Positions 1 through 8,296 of a DNA stretch of 64,000 nt are shown here, one piece after another (the stretch's first letter is position 1; the number at the start of each line of letters is the position of its first letter). Source of the DNA: Methylomagnum ishizawai. Lineage in GTDB: Bacteria; Pseudomonadota; Gammaproteobacteria; Methylococcales; Methylococcaceae. The notes beneath the pieces are model-generated. The model did not search any database. It was given only the letters and a program-made list of their open reading frames with translations, and was not told the origin of the DNA. The position numbers and the translations under genes were made by a program. Location: positions 2,986,881 to 3,050,880 of the forward strand of contig NZ_FXAM01000001.1 in NCBI RefSeq assembly GCF_900155475.1, read 5' to 3'.

Positions 1-1
1 A

Positions 2-655
2 CTCGACCCCGCCTTCTCGCTGTACGCGGGCCGCCTGCCGGACGACGCCCACGACGGCGTCGGCTACGATTCCACGGACCCGGTCGATGATAGCTGCGGC
101 CTGCCCATCGCCTCCAAGACCGACCAAGCCCCCGGCGACCCCGGCATCCCCCAATACCTGGTCGATCCCGACACCTGCGTCGCCTCCCCCAATCCGGCGT
201 TCACCGTCAAGGTCCAAAGGCAATACGCCAAACTCTACAGGAGGCCCAACGGTCCCTATCGCGACACCCTCAACTATATCCAGACCGGGGGCTTGGACGA
301 GACCGACAACCCCCTCCACCTGTTCAACGGCCAGTTCAACGCCAAGGGCGGCTGGAGCATGGCCAACGAGGACGCCATCCCCGGCGACCCGAGCCAGACC
401 ATGGTCACCAATCCCGACGGCACCCGCGCCACCTATAAGCCCCTGCCCGATGGCTCGCAGGAACTGGTCTGGTCCGAACTACGCTTCATCAAGGCCAAGA
501 ACGCCCATACCGGCCCGCAGATGGAAGCGATGACCATCGCCCTACCCGCCGGCCACTACACCGTCGCGGCCTCGGGGGCCAACTGCAACGACCAAAGCAT
601 CGCCTGCGTCGCGCCACACTATGGTGGCAAGATCACCTTCAAGATCATCGAATAA
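2..655 (+). CDS. Hypothetical protein, 5' end outside window
   Basis: The frame is open from the first full codon at base 2 to a TAA stop, so the start lies off the left edge and about 217 residues are visible. The visible part has a FSLYAGRLPDDAHDG stretch near its start, many Asp/Pro/Gly turns, a Cys pair close to the C-terminus (GANCNDQSIAC) and a beta-like tail ending ITFKIIE. This composition suggests a secreted or surface protein, but I recognise no family. A strong hairpin follows 17 bases after the stop, and the next gene (lspA) is convergent. Confidence 0.6.
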   Translation, partial: LDPAFSLYAGRLPDDAHDGVGYDSTDPVDDSCGLPIASKTDQAPGDPGIPQYLVDPDTCVASPNPAFTVKVQRQYAKLYRRPNGPYRDTLNYIQTGGLDETDNPLHLFNGQFNAKGGWSMANEDAIPGDPSQTMVTNPDGTRATYKPLPDGSQELVWSELRFIKAKNAHTGPQMEAMTIALPAGHYTVAASGANCNDQSIACVAPHYGGKITFKIIE

Positions 656-672
656 GCCTGCCCGGAAACGAC

Positions 673-710
673 AAAGCCGCCCCCGCCCGGCATGGGCGGG
701 GGCGGCTTTT
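673..710 (+). terminator. Intrinsic terminator, probably bidirectional
   Basis: A near-perfect GC-rich stem (AAAGCCGCCCCCGCCC against GGGCGGGGGCGGCTTT) with a 5-base loop ends in TTTT on the plus strand and starts with AAA, so it can also work on the minus strand. It lies between two convergent genes and probably ends both transcripts. Confidence 0.8.
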
Positions 711-721
711 CATCGCCCGCG

Positions 722-1198
722 TCAAGCCGCCGGGCGCGGTCTGAACGAATCGAGCAACAGCAGGGCGACGCCCACGGTGATGGCCGAATCGGCCACATTG
801 AAGGCCGGGAAATGCCATTCCCCGTAAAACACATCCAGGAAATCGATCACATAGCCATAGAGGCTGCGGTCGATCAGATTGCCCAGCGCCCCGCCCAGCA
901 CCAAGGCCCAGGCGGCGGCTTCCCAAGCCTTCGATTGATCCAGCTTCGCCAGCCAATAGCAGATGAACCCACTGGCGGCGACGCCCAGGGCGATGAAGAA
1001 CCAGCGCTGCCAGCCCCCCGCCTGCGCCAGGAAACTGAACGCCGCGCCCTGGTTGCGGAGATAGGTCAGTTGGAAGAACGGCAACAGTTCGATGGATTGG
1101 TAAAGCCGCATCGAGCCATCGACCAGCCACTTGGTGGCCTGGTCGAGCGCGATCACCCCGGCGGACAGCCACAGCCAACGCAGCATGGCGGCGGTCAC
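722..1198 (-). CDS. lspA: Lipoprotein signal peptidase (signal peptidase II)
   Basis: An inner-membrane aspartic protease that removes the signal peptide of diacylglyceryl-modified prolipoproteins. The protein has four hydrophobic segments and the two conserved catalytic Asp regions, GNLIDR and FNVADSAI. The length of about 158 residues is normal for the family. Start choice: a GTG overlaps the ileS stop (GTGA), which suggests translational coupling; an in-frame ATG four codons later (1186) would give 154 residues starting MLRWLW and is an equal alternative. It is the last gene of the murJ-ribF-ileS-lspA operon, an arrangement well known in proteobacteria. Confidence 0.93.
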   Translation of the reverse strand: MTAAMLRWLWLSAGVIALDQATKWLVDGSMRLYQSIELLPFFQLTYLRNQGAAFSFLAQAGGWQRWFFIALGVAASGFICYWLAKLDQSKAWEAAAWALVLGGALGNLIDRSLYGYVIDFLDVFYGEWHFPAFNVADSAITVGVALLLLDSFRPRPAA

Positions 1199-4017
1199 GC
1201 GAAATGGCGGGTTTCGCCGCCACCGGCCACGTTCTCGACGCAGCGCCCGCAGATTTCCGGGTGGTCGGGATGGCTGCCGACATTGGCGCGGTGGTGCCAG
1301 CAGCGCACGCATTTGGCGTGCGGGGAGGCCACGGCCCTGAGTTCCAGCCCTTCGATTTCGGTGGGCAGGGTGTTTTCGGCACCAGCCAAGGGCGACAGCT
1401 TCACGCCGGAGGTGATGAACACGAAGCGCAGTTCCTCGCCGACCGGGGCCAGTTTTTCCAGCACGGGTTCGCTGGCGTAAAGCTCGACCTCCGCGCCCAG
1501 CGAGGAGCCGATTTCGTTGCGGACCCGCAGCACTTCCAATTCCTTGCCGACGGCTTCCCGCACCTTCAGCACGAAATCCCAGAAGCCGCGATCCAGGGCC
1601 GCGCCCTCGTCCAGCGGGAACAGGCCGGTGTACCAAGTCTCCAGGAACACCGATTCGGCACGTTCGCCCGGCAGGTAGCGCCAGATTTCATCGGCGGTGT
1701 AACTCAGGATCGGGGCCAGCCAGCGCACCAGGGCTTCGGCGATATGGAACATCGCGGTTTGCCCGGAGCGGCGCGGCAGGCCGTCCTCGGCGCAGGTGTA
1801 CTGGCGGTCCTTCAGCACGTCGAGATAGAAGCTCCCGAGGTCCACCGAACAGAAATGATGCACCCGCTGATAAACCCGGTGGAACTGGTAGCTTTCGTAA
1901 GCCTCGGCGACTTCCCGCTGCAACTGGTAGGCGCGGTCCACGGCCCAGCGGTCCAGGGCCAGCATGTTTTCCGGCGCGACCACGTGCTTGGCGGGATCGA
2001 AGCCATTCAGGTTCGCCAGCAGATAGCGGGCGGTATTGCGGAGGCGGCGGTAGACATCGGCGGTGCGTTTCAAGATTTCGTCGGAAACGCTCATCTCGGC
2101 TTCGTAGTCGGTGGACGACACCCACAGCCGCAGCACGTCCGCGCCCAGGTTTTTCATCACCTGTTGGGGCGCGACCACGTTGCCCTTGGACTTGGACATC
2201 TTCTTGCCCTGCGCGTCCACCGTGAACCCATGGGTCAAGACCTGCCGGTACGGGGCGCTGCCATTGACCGCCACCGCCGCCAACAGCGAGGACTGGAACC
2301 AACCGCGGTGCTGATCGGAGCCTTCCAGGTACAAATCGGCGGGATAGCCGAGCGTGTCGTCGCGGTTCAACACGCAGTAATGGGTGACGCCGGAATCGAA
2401 CCACACGTCCAGGGTGTCGGTGGTCTTGCGGTACTGGGCCGCTTCCGCGCCCAGCAATTCCGCCGGGTCGAGATCGAACCACGCCTCGATGCCGCGCTGC
2501 TCGATGCGCTGGGCGACTTGCTCGTTCAAGGCCAGGGTGTCGGGATGGAGTTCGCCGGTTTCCTTGTGGATGAACAAGGCGATGGGCACGCCCCAATTAC
2601 GCTGGCGGGACACGCACCAATCCGGGCGGTTGCCGACCATGGCTTCGATGCGGGCCTGACCCCAATCGGGAATCCAGCACACCTTTTGGATTGCCTCCAA
2701 GGCCGCTTTCCGCAAGTGGTTCTTCTCCATGGCGATGAACCATTGCGGGGTGGCGCGGAAGATGACCGGAGTCTTATGCCGCCAGCAGTGCGGATAGCTG
2801 TGTTCGATACGGGCCTCGTGCAGCAAGTTGCCGTGTTCCTTCAACACCTCGATCACCCGCGGATTGGCGCTCATCACATGCTGGCCCGCGAACAAGGGCG
2901 TATTGGGCAGGAATTTGCCATCGTCGCCCACCGGATTATCCACCGGCAGGCCATAGGCTTGGCCCACCACGTAGTCTTCCTGGCCGTGGCCGGGCGCGGT
3001 GTGGACGGCCCCGGTCCCGGCATCCAGGGTGACATGGTCGCCCAGGATGATCGGCACCAGCCGCTCGTAGAACGGATGCTTGAGCTTCAAGCCTTCCAGC
3101 ACCGAACCCTTGCAATAGGCCACGACCCGGTAATTCTCGATCCCGGCCCGTAGCATTACATCCTTCATCAGGGCGTCAGCCACCAAGAAACGCTCGTCCT
3201 GGTCGGGACAATCGACCACCACGTATTCCACCTCCGGCCCCAGCGCCACGCCCTGGTTGGCAGGCAGGGTCCAGGGCGTGGTGGTCCAGATCACCACCGA
3301 CAGCGGCCCCGAACCCACCGCCCCCGGCACGCTATGGCAGCGCCGGATCAAATCCATCTCGTCCAGCACCCGGAACTTCACATCGATGGCCGGGGAATGC
3401 TTGTTCTCGTATTCGACCTCGGCCTCGGCCAGGGCCGAGCCACAATCGGTACACCAATGCACCGGCTTGGCCCCCTTGGTCAAATGGCCGTTGGCGCAGA
3501 TGCGGCCCAAGGCGCGGACGATATCGGCCTCGAAGCGGAAATCCATGGTCAGATAGGGCTTGAACCAATCGCCGAACACCCCCAGCCGGATGAACGCCTC
3601 GCGCTGGATATCCACCTGCTCGGCGGCATAGGCCCGGCAGGCCTTGCGGAATTCGGCGGCCTCGACCTTGACCCCGGCCTTGCCGATCTTCTTTTCGACC
3701 ATCAGCTCGATGGGCAGCCCGTGGCAATCCCACCCTGGCACATAGGGCGCGTCGAACCCGGCGAAACCCTTGCTCTTGACGATGATGTCCTTTAACACCT
3801 TGTTGACGGCGTGGCCGATGTGGATTTCGCCGTTGGCGTAGGGCGGGCCATCGTGCAGCACGAACTTGGGGCGGCCTTGGAAAGTCTCGCGGATGCGCTG
3901 GTACAACCCCAGACTCCGCCAGCGTTCGAGCTGCTCCGGCTCGCGTTGCGGCAGGTTGGCCTTCATGGGGAAATCGGTGGCGGGGAGGTTGAGGGTGGCT
4001 TTGTAGTCGGTGGTCAT
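1195..4017 (-). CDS. ileS: Isoleucine--tRNA ligase
   Basis: Class I aminoacyl-tRNA synthetase that charges tRNA-Ile, with an editing domain for valine. The HIGH motif is at residues 66-69 ([10 protein letters not shown]) and KMSKS near residue 605 ([11 protein letters not shown]). The C-terminus has the zinc-binding Cys pairs CVRC and CGRC at 903-906 and 923-926. Length 940 residues is typical. The start at [12 protein letters not shown] matches the family's usual N-terminus. A longer in-frame ATG at 4077 overlaps the ribF stop (ATGA) and could allow coupled initiation of a form 20 residues longer, but those residues do not look like IleS. Confidence 0.96.
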   Translation of the reverse strand: MTTDYKATLNLPATDFPMKANLPQREPEQLERWRSLGLYQRIRETFQGRPKFVLHDGPPYANGEIHIGHAVNKVLKDIIVKSKGFAGFDAPYVPGWDCHGLPIELMVEKKIGKAGVKVEAAEFRKACRAYAAEQVDIQREAFIRLGVFGDWFKPYLTMDFRFEADIVRALGRICANGHLTKGAKPVHWCTDCGSALAEAEVEYENKHSPAIDVKFRVLDEMDLIRRCHSVPGAVGSGPLSVVIWTTTPWTLPANQGVALGPEVEYVVVDCPDQDERFLVADALMKDVMLRAGIENYRVVAYCKGSVLEGLKLKHPFYERLVPIILGDHVTLDAGTGAVHTAPGHGQEDYVVGQAYGLPVDNPVGDDGKFLPNTPLFAGQHVMSANPRVIEVLKEHGNLLHEARIEHSYPHCWRHKTPVIFRATPQWFIAMEKNHLRKAALEAIQKVCWIPDWGQARIEAMVGNRPDWCVSRQRNWGVPIALFIHKETGELHPDTLALNEQVAQRIEQRGIEAWFDLDPAELLGAEAAQYRKTTDTLDVWFDSGVTHYCVLNRDDTLGYPADLYLEGSDQHRGWFQSSLLAAVAVNGSAPYRQVLTHGFTVDAQGKKMSKSKGNVVAPQQVMKNLGADVLRLWVSSTDYEAEMSVSDEILKRTADVYRRLRNTARYLLANLNGFDPAKHVVAPENMLALDRWAVDRAYQLQREVAEAYESYQFHRVYQRVHHFCSVDLGSFYLDVLKDRQYTCAEDGLPRRSGQTAMFHIAEALVRWLAPILSYTADEIWRYLPGERAESVFLETWYTGLFPLDEGAALDRGFWDFVLKVREAVGKELEVLRVRNEIGSSLGAEVELYASEPVLEKLAPVGEELRFVFITSGVKLSPLAGAENTLPTEIEGLELRAVASPHAKCVRCWHHRANVGSHPDHPEICGRCVENVAGGGETRHFA

Positions 4018-4073
4018 GGCTCGAAACAGGGAATGGATACTGAACGCCCGCTCCGCCCGGAAGCGGGCCAAAC

Positions 4074-5006
4074 TCATCGGCCCTGGAAATATTCCCTGGC
4101 CGCCGTAACGTCTTTCCCGATCTGGACGCGGAGTGCCTCGATCCCGGCGAACCTGCGCTCGTCGCGGATTTTGCGGTGGAAGATCACCTCCACCAAGCGC
4201 CCGTAGATATCCTCGGAAAAATCGAACAAAAAGGTTTCCAGCAACACCCGCTGCCCACCGCCCACCGTGGGCCGGAGCCCGACGTTGGCGATACCGGGCC
4301 GGGGTGCCGCGCCAAGACCGGCCATTGTAACGGCAAACACCCCCTGCACAGGAGTATTTTTCCGCCGCATCAATAAGTTGGCGGTGGGAAAACCCAGGGT
4401 GCGGCCCAGCTTGGCCCCATGCACCACCCGCCCACAGACCAGATAAGGCCGCCCCAGCAGCCGCGCCGCCCGCTCCAAATCGCCCACGGCCAAAGCCTCG
4501 CGGATCAAGGTGCTGCTCACCCGCTCGCCCTCGACCAAGACCGAGGCCGTGTCCACCACCTCGAACCCCCGGCGCAGGCCGAATTCCCGCAGCATCGCGA
4601 AATCGCCCCGGCGGCGCTGGCCGAAGCGGAAATCATCGCCCACCACCAGATATTTCACGCCCAGCTTGCCGATGAGGATATCCTCGATGAAGGTTTCGGG
4701 CGGCAAGTCGGCCAGGGCGCGGTTGAAGCGCAGCAGCAGGACGTAATCGACCGGCAATTCGGCCAACCGGTCCAGTTTCTCGCGGAGGCGCATCAAACGC
4801 GGCGGCGCGTCCTCCGGGCTGAAATATTCCCGCGGCTGTGGCTCGAACAACACCACGCAGGTCGGCAAGCCCAAGCGCCTTCCCGCCGCCGCCAAACCCT
4901 CGACCACGGCGCGATGGCCGACATGGACGCCGTCGAAATTGCCGATGGTGGCGACGCAGCCCCGTTCGGACAGCGGCGCGGAAGCGGAACCCAGGATCAA
5001 ATGCAT
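4074..5006 (-). CDS. ribF: Bifunctional riboflavin kinase / FAD synthetase
   Basis: Makes FMN from riboflavin and then FAD from FMN. The N-terminal nucleotidyltransferase domain carries [15 protein letters not shown], and the C-terminal riboflavin kinase domain carries [11 protein letters not shown] and the [13 protein letters not shown] segment. The 310-residue length is standard. The frame is open far upstream inside murJ, but the ATG at 5006 ([11 protein letters not shown]) fits the family start. It lies 17 bases after the murJ stop and its own stop overlaps the upstream candidate ATG of ileS, consistent with a tight operon. Confidence 0.95.
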   Translation of the reverse strand: MHLILGSASAPLSERGCVATIGNFDGVHVGHRAVVEGLAAAGRRLGLPTCVVLFEPQPREYFSPEDAPPRLMRLREKLDRLAELPVDYVLLLRFNRALADLPPETFIEDILIGKLGVKYLVVGDDFRFGQRRRGDFAMLREFGLRRGFEVVDTASVLVEGERVSSTLIREALAVGDLERAARLLGRPYLVCGRVVHGAKLGRTLGFPTANLLMRRKNTPVQGVFAVTMAGLGAAPRPGIANVGLRPTVGGGQRVLLETFLFDFSEDIYGRLVEVIFHRKIRDERRFAGIEALRVQIGKDVTAAREYFQGR

Positions 5007-5023
5007 AGGAAAACCCGTGGTAT

Positions 5024-6580
5024 TCAGGCGGTTTCGGCCAAGAGAAGGTGGCGGGGACGCAGCCCAGAAACGGCGAGGCAAGCCAGATAGGCGGCGAATC
5101 CCAGCCCGATCCACAGCCCCAGGTGTAGCGCCCGCGCCTTCAGCGTCCATTCGGGCCAAGCATAAGCCCCGGCGGCGTGGATCAACAGCCCGGCCATGAC
5201 GGCACAGGCCAACCCCACCCGCAGCAGGAACCCAGGCCAACCCGGCTCGGGCCGGTAAACCCGCTCCCGCACCAGCCGTGCCAGTAACAGCCCGGCATTG
5301 AACAGCGCCGCCAGCGCCGTGGCCAAAGCCAGGCCGGCGTGCCCCAATCCCCAAGGCGCGGCCAGCCACACCAACAGCAAGCCGGTCGCGAGATTGACGC
5401 CGACGGTGTAGACCCCGAACCGGGCCGGGGTCGCCAAATCCTGCCGGGCGCTGAACCCCGGCACCAGCACCTTGACCCCGAGGAAACCCAGCAAACCCAC
5501 CGCATAGCCCATCAGGCTCAAGGCCGCCATCTCGGCATCGTGGGCGGAAAAACGCTCGTATTGGAACAAGGTATAGACCAAGGGCTGGGCCAGCAGCGCC
5601 AGCCCCAAGGCCGCGGGCAGGCCGATCAACACCATCCAGCGCAAAGCCCAATCCAGGGCGCGGGAAAAGGCTGCGGGGTCGAGGTTGGCGTGCTGTTTGG
5701 ACAAATGCGGCAGGATCACCGTGCCGATGGCGACCCCGAAAATCCCCAAGGGGAATTCCACCAGCCGGTCGGAATAATAAAGCCAGGACACGCTGCCCGA
5801 CACCAGGAACGAGGCGATCAAGGTATTCAGCAGCAGGTTGAGCTGCCCCACCGAAGTCCCGAACACGGCGGGAGCCATCAGCCGGGCGATGCGCCGCACG
5901 CCCGGATCGTCCCATCCCAGGCGCGGGCGCGGCAGCAATCCCAGCCGCCACAGCGCGGGCAATTGGAAGCCCAGTTGCAACCCACCCGCCAACAATACAC
6001 CGAACGCCAGGGCCACGATGGGCTGCGGCAGTTGCGGCGACCACCACAGCGCCGCCGCGATCATCGACAGGTTCAACAAGACCGGGGTGAAGGCCGGCAC
6101 CGCGAAGTGCCCATAGGTGTTGAGGACGCCACCCGAGAACGCGGCCAGACAGATGAAAAACAGATAAGGGAAGACGATCCGCAACATCTCCACGCTTAGC
6201 CCGTATTGCTCGGGGTTTTGATAGAAACCGGGCGCGAACAGGAGGATCAACAGCGGCGCGGCCAGGGTACCGACCCCGACCGCCAGGGCCAGGATCAAGG
6301 CCAGGGTTCCAGCGGTGCGGTCGAGGAAAGCACGGGTGGCATCGAGTCCCCGGTTTTCCCGATAATCGGCCAGCACCGGCACGAAGGCTTGCGAGAACGC
6401 TCCCTCGGCGAACAAGCGCCGGAACAAGTTGGGCACTTTGAACGCCACGAAGAAGGCGTCGGTCCCGGCATCCGCACCGAAATAACGGGCGATGACCACG
6501 TCGCGGATGAAGCCCAGGATGCGCGAACCCAGGGTCATGCCGCCAACCACGGCGGTGGATTTGAGGAGATGCTTGCTCAG
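5024..6580 (-). CDS. murJ: Lipid II flippase MurJ (probable CTG start)
   Basis: A polytopic membrane protein of the MOP superfamily that flips lipid II for peptidoglycan synthesis. The sequence has GGMTLGSRILGFIRDVVIA and FKVPNLFRRLFAEGAF, both typical of MurJ/MviN, followed by about 14 hydrophobic segments. The first standard start in frame is GTG at 6550, which would begin inside the conserved N-terminus. The codons before it read LSKHLLKSTAVVGG, which matches the normal MurJ start, but the only start-like codon there is CTG at 6578-6580, with an AGG nine bases upstream and an in-frame TAA behind. I give the CTG start; with GTG the protein is 508 residues. Confidence 0.9.
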   Translation of the reverse strand: MSKHLLKSTAVVGGMTLGSRILGFIRDVVIARYFGADAGTDAFFVAFKVPNLFRRLFAEGAFSQAFVPVLADYRENRGLDATRAFLDRTAGTLALILALAVGVGTLAAPLLILLFAPGFYQNPEQYGLSVEMLRIVFPYLFFICLAAFSGGVLNTYGHFAVPAFTPVLLNLSMIAAALWWSPQLPQPIVALAFGVLLAGGLQLGFQLPALWRLGLLPRPRLGWDDPGVRRIARLMAPAVFGTSVGQLNLLLNTLIASFLVSGSVSWLYYSDRLVEFPLGIFGVAIGTVILPHLSKQHANLDPAAFSRALDWALRWMVLIGLPAALGLALLAQPLVYTLFQYERFSAHDAEMAALSLMGYAVGLLGFLGVKVLVPGFSARQDLATPARFGVYTVGVNLATGLLLVWLAAPWGLGHAGLALATALAALFNAGLLLARLVRERVYRPEPGWPGFLLRVGLACAVMAGLLIHAAGAYAWPEWTLKARALHLGLWIGLGFAAYLACLAVSGLRPRHLLLAETA

Positions 6581-6838
6581 GACCGGGAACCTGCGTGCTT
6601 CAAAGAAAGCGGCGGATTATAAAGCAGGCCGGGGCGGAGCGCCGCCCCGGCCACACGGGCGAAACACGGATGGCCGGTGTATCGTGTGGCGTCATAAAAA
6701 GCGACACCTCTAACGACCTGGAAGAGCTATTCCCTTTTTTTCGATTTCATGTCTTTGAACCAGTTCTCATTTTGAGAAATGGATTAAAATTTGCCGATGG
6801 GATTTTGCAAACCAATGCATCGCAAACTAGAGGCGATT

Positions 6839-7555
6839 ATGAAACCGTATTCATCGATGACCCTGCTGGGCTTGGCCCTGGCCCTAGCCCAACCGCAAGC
6901 TTCCGCCAGTTCGCTGGCGGGCACGGTCACTCTGGGAGGCACCTACTCCGGCACCCTCCAAATGCGCGTGAATGGCAATACCACTTCGCAAGGCGAAGGC
7001 GGCGGCAATATCGGCGGCTCCTCCGCCGTGATCGGTGGCCATAGCCTCGCCTTCTCGCAGTTTTACTGCGTGGACCTGTTCACCAATGCCTCCTTGAACG
7101 CCACCTACAACGCCAGCTTCAACACCGACGGCCTGATCAACGGGAACGCAGTCACCAATGCCGGTCAAGTGGCTTGGTTGCTGACCCATATCGGGCCGAC
7201 CGCGACCACCCAGCCCCAGTTCCAAGCCCTGCAAGGCTTGATCTGGCACCTCGAAAACGGCAACAACGCCATCTTCGACCAGATCGGCAATAGCGCGGCG
7301 GCGGTGGGTTATTACAACCAATATGTCAGCGCCCTGGGCAACCACACCGCTCCGGTGAATTCGGTGATCTGGATCAATCCCCTCAACAGCAGCGGCCATT
7401 ATGGCTACCAAGGCTTCGCCGCCGTGCCGTCCACCACCACGGTCGCGGCTTTGTTCAATGTTCCGGTGCCGGCCACCGTTTACCTCCTGGGCGCGGGGCT
7501 GATGGGCTGGACCTTCGGCCAGCGCAGGCCGGTCCGCCATCCGCTGTCGGCGTAG
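6839..7555 (+). CDS. PEP-CTERM-type exported protein
   Basis: A 238-residue protein with a Sec-type signal peptide (MKPYSSMTLLGLALALA, cut probably near ASA-SS) and a C-terminal sorting tail: VPVPATVYLLGAGLMGW followed by an Arg-rich end. The VPVPA-hydrophobic-basic layout is a known PEP-CTERM variant recognised by exosortases, so it is probably exported and processed. The middle is rich in Asn, Gly, Ser and Thr, as in many such proteins; no enzyme domain is evident. The start is chosen at the ATG preceded by AGAGGCG; an upstream ATG at 6791 would bury the signal peptide. No EpsH-type exosortase is nearby, and the exosortase E at 19.7 kb is expected to prefer another motif. Confidence 0.8.
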   Translation: MKPYSSMTLLGLALALAQPQASASSLAGTVTLGGTYSGTLQMRVNGNTTSQGEGGGNIGGSSAVIGGHSLAFSQFYCVDLFTNASLNATYNASFNTDGLINGNAVTNAGQVAWLLTHIGPTATTQPQFQALQGLIWHLENGNNAIFDQIGNSAAAVGYYNQYVSALGNHTAPVNSVIWINPLNSSGHYGYQGFAAVPSTTTVAALFNVPVPATVYLLGAGLMGWTFGQRRPVRHPLSA

Positions 7556-7675
7556 GCTGGGTTGACGTCCCGCGGGAGCGGAAACTTCCGCGGCAGACGG
7601 TATTTCCGCATCAACCATGGGAACGATGGACGAGGGGCGATAAAATCGAGCGCCACGCCCCCGGAATCCACGCCC

Positions 7676-8245
7676 ATGAGCCTCGCCCAGCAACTCCCCA
7701 CCCCCAGCCTCTACGAGCAGCTTTGCGCCCTGCCGGACAATCTTGTCGGCGAAATCCTCGACCACACGCTCCACACCCAGCCGCGCCCGACCGGACGCCA
7801 CGGCCTGGCCGGGCGCGGCCTGAGCGTCAATCTGGCCGGTCCCTACGACCTGGGCCGGGGCGGTCCCGGCGGCTGGTGGATCATCGCCGAACCCGAAGTC
7901 CACTTCGTCCGCGATATCGAAATCGCCGTGCCCGACCTCGCGGGTTGGCGGCGCGAACAGATGCCGGGCATCCCCGACGGCCACCGCTTCGAAGTGGTGC
8001 CCGATTGGGTCTGCGAAATCCTCTCCCCCGGCACCGCCAAAAAAGACCGGACCCTCAAACTTCCCCTGTACGCCCGCCACGGCATCCCGCATTGCTGGCT
8101 GGTCGATCCCGTGGAACGGACCCTCGAAGCCTACGAACTGCGGCAAGGCTTCTGGACCCTGCTGGCGACCCTCAAGGACGACGATCCCGTGTCCCTGCCC
8201 CCCTTCGACGCGATAAGCTTCGCCCTGGCCGAATTGTGGGCCTGA
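7676..8245 (+). CDS. Uma2 family endonuclease (DUF820)
   Basis: A 189-residue protein of the Uma2 group, a PD-(D/E)XK nuclease-like family of unknown cellular role that is often present in many copies per genome. The core motifs are present: EPEVHFVRDIEIAVPD, then WVCEILSPGTAKKDRTLKLP, then YARHGIPHCWLVDP, with the Glu of CEILSP and the following Lys as likely catalytic residues. The start is taken at MSLAQQLPTP; the frame is open upstream but those residues are not family-like. It lies 51 bases before the helicase gene on the same strand and may be cotranscribed. Confidence 0.85.
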   Translation: MSLAQQLPTPSLYEQLCALPDNLVGEILDHTLHTQPRPTGRHGLAGRGLSVNLAGPYDLGRGGPGGWWIIAEPEVHFVRDIEIAVPDLAGWRREQMPGIPDGHRFEVVPDWVCEILSPGTAKKDRTLKLPLYARHGIPHCWLVDPVERTLEAYELRQGFWTLLATLKDDDPVSLPPFDAISFALAELWA

Positions 8246-8296
8246 ACCCACGGCGGCGCTTTCACGCATGGCATAACACCTTCATCCACCCGACCC

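Noticed and set aside
4018-4077. Longer ileS start at ATG 4077 overlapping the ribF stop
   Set aside because: The extra 20 residues are not family-like and [12 protein letters not shown] fits the standard IleS N-terminus, so I placed the start at 4017 and only note the overlap.
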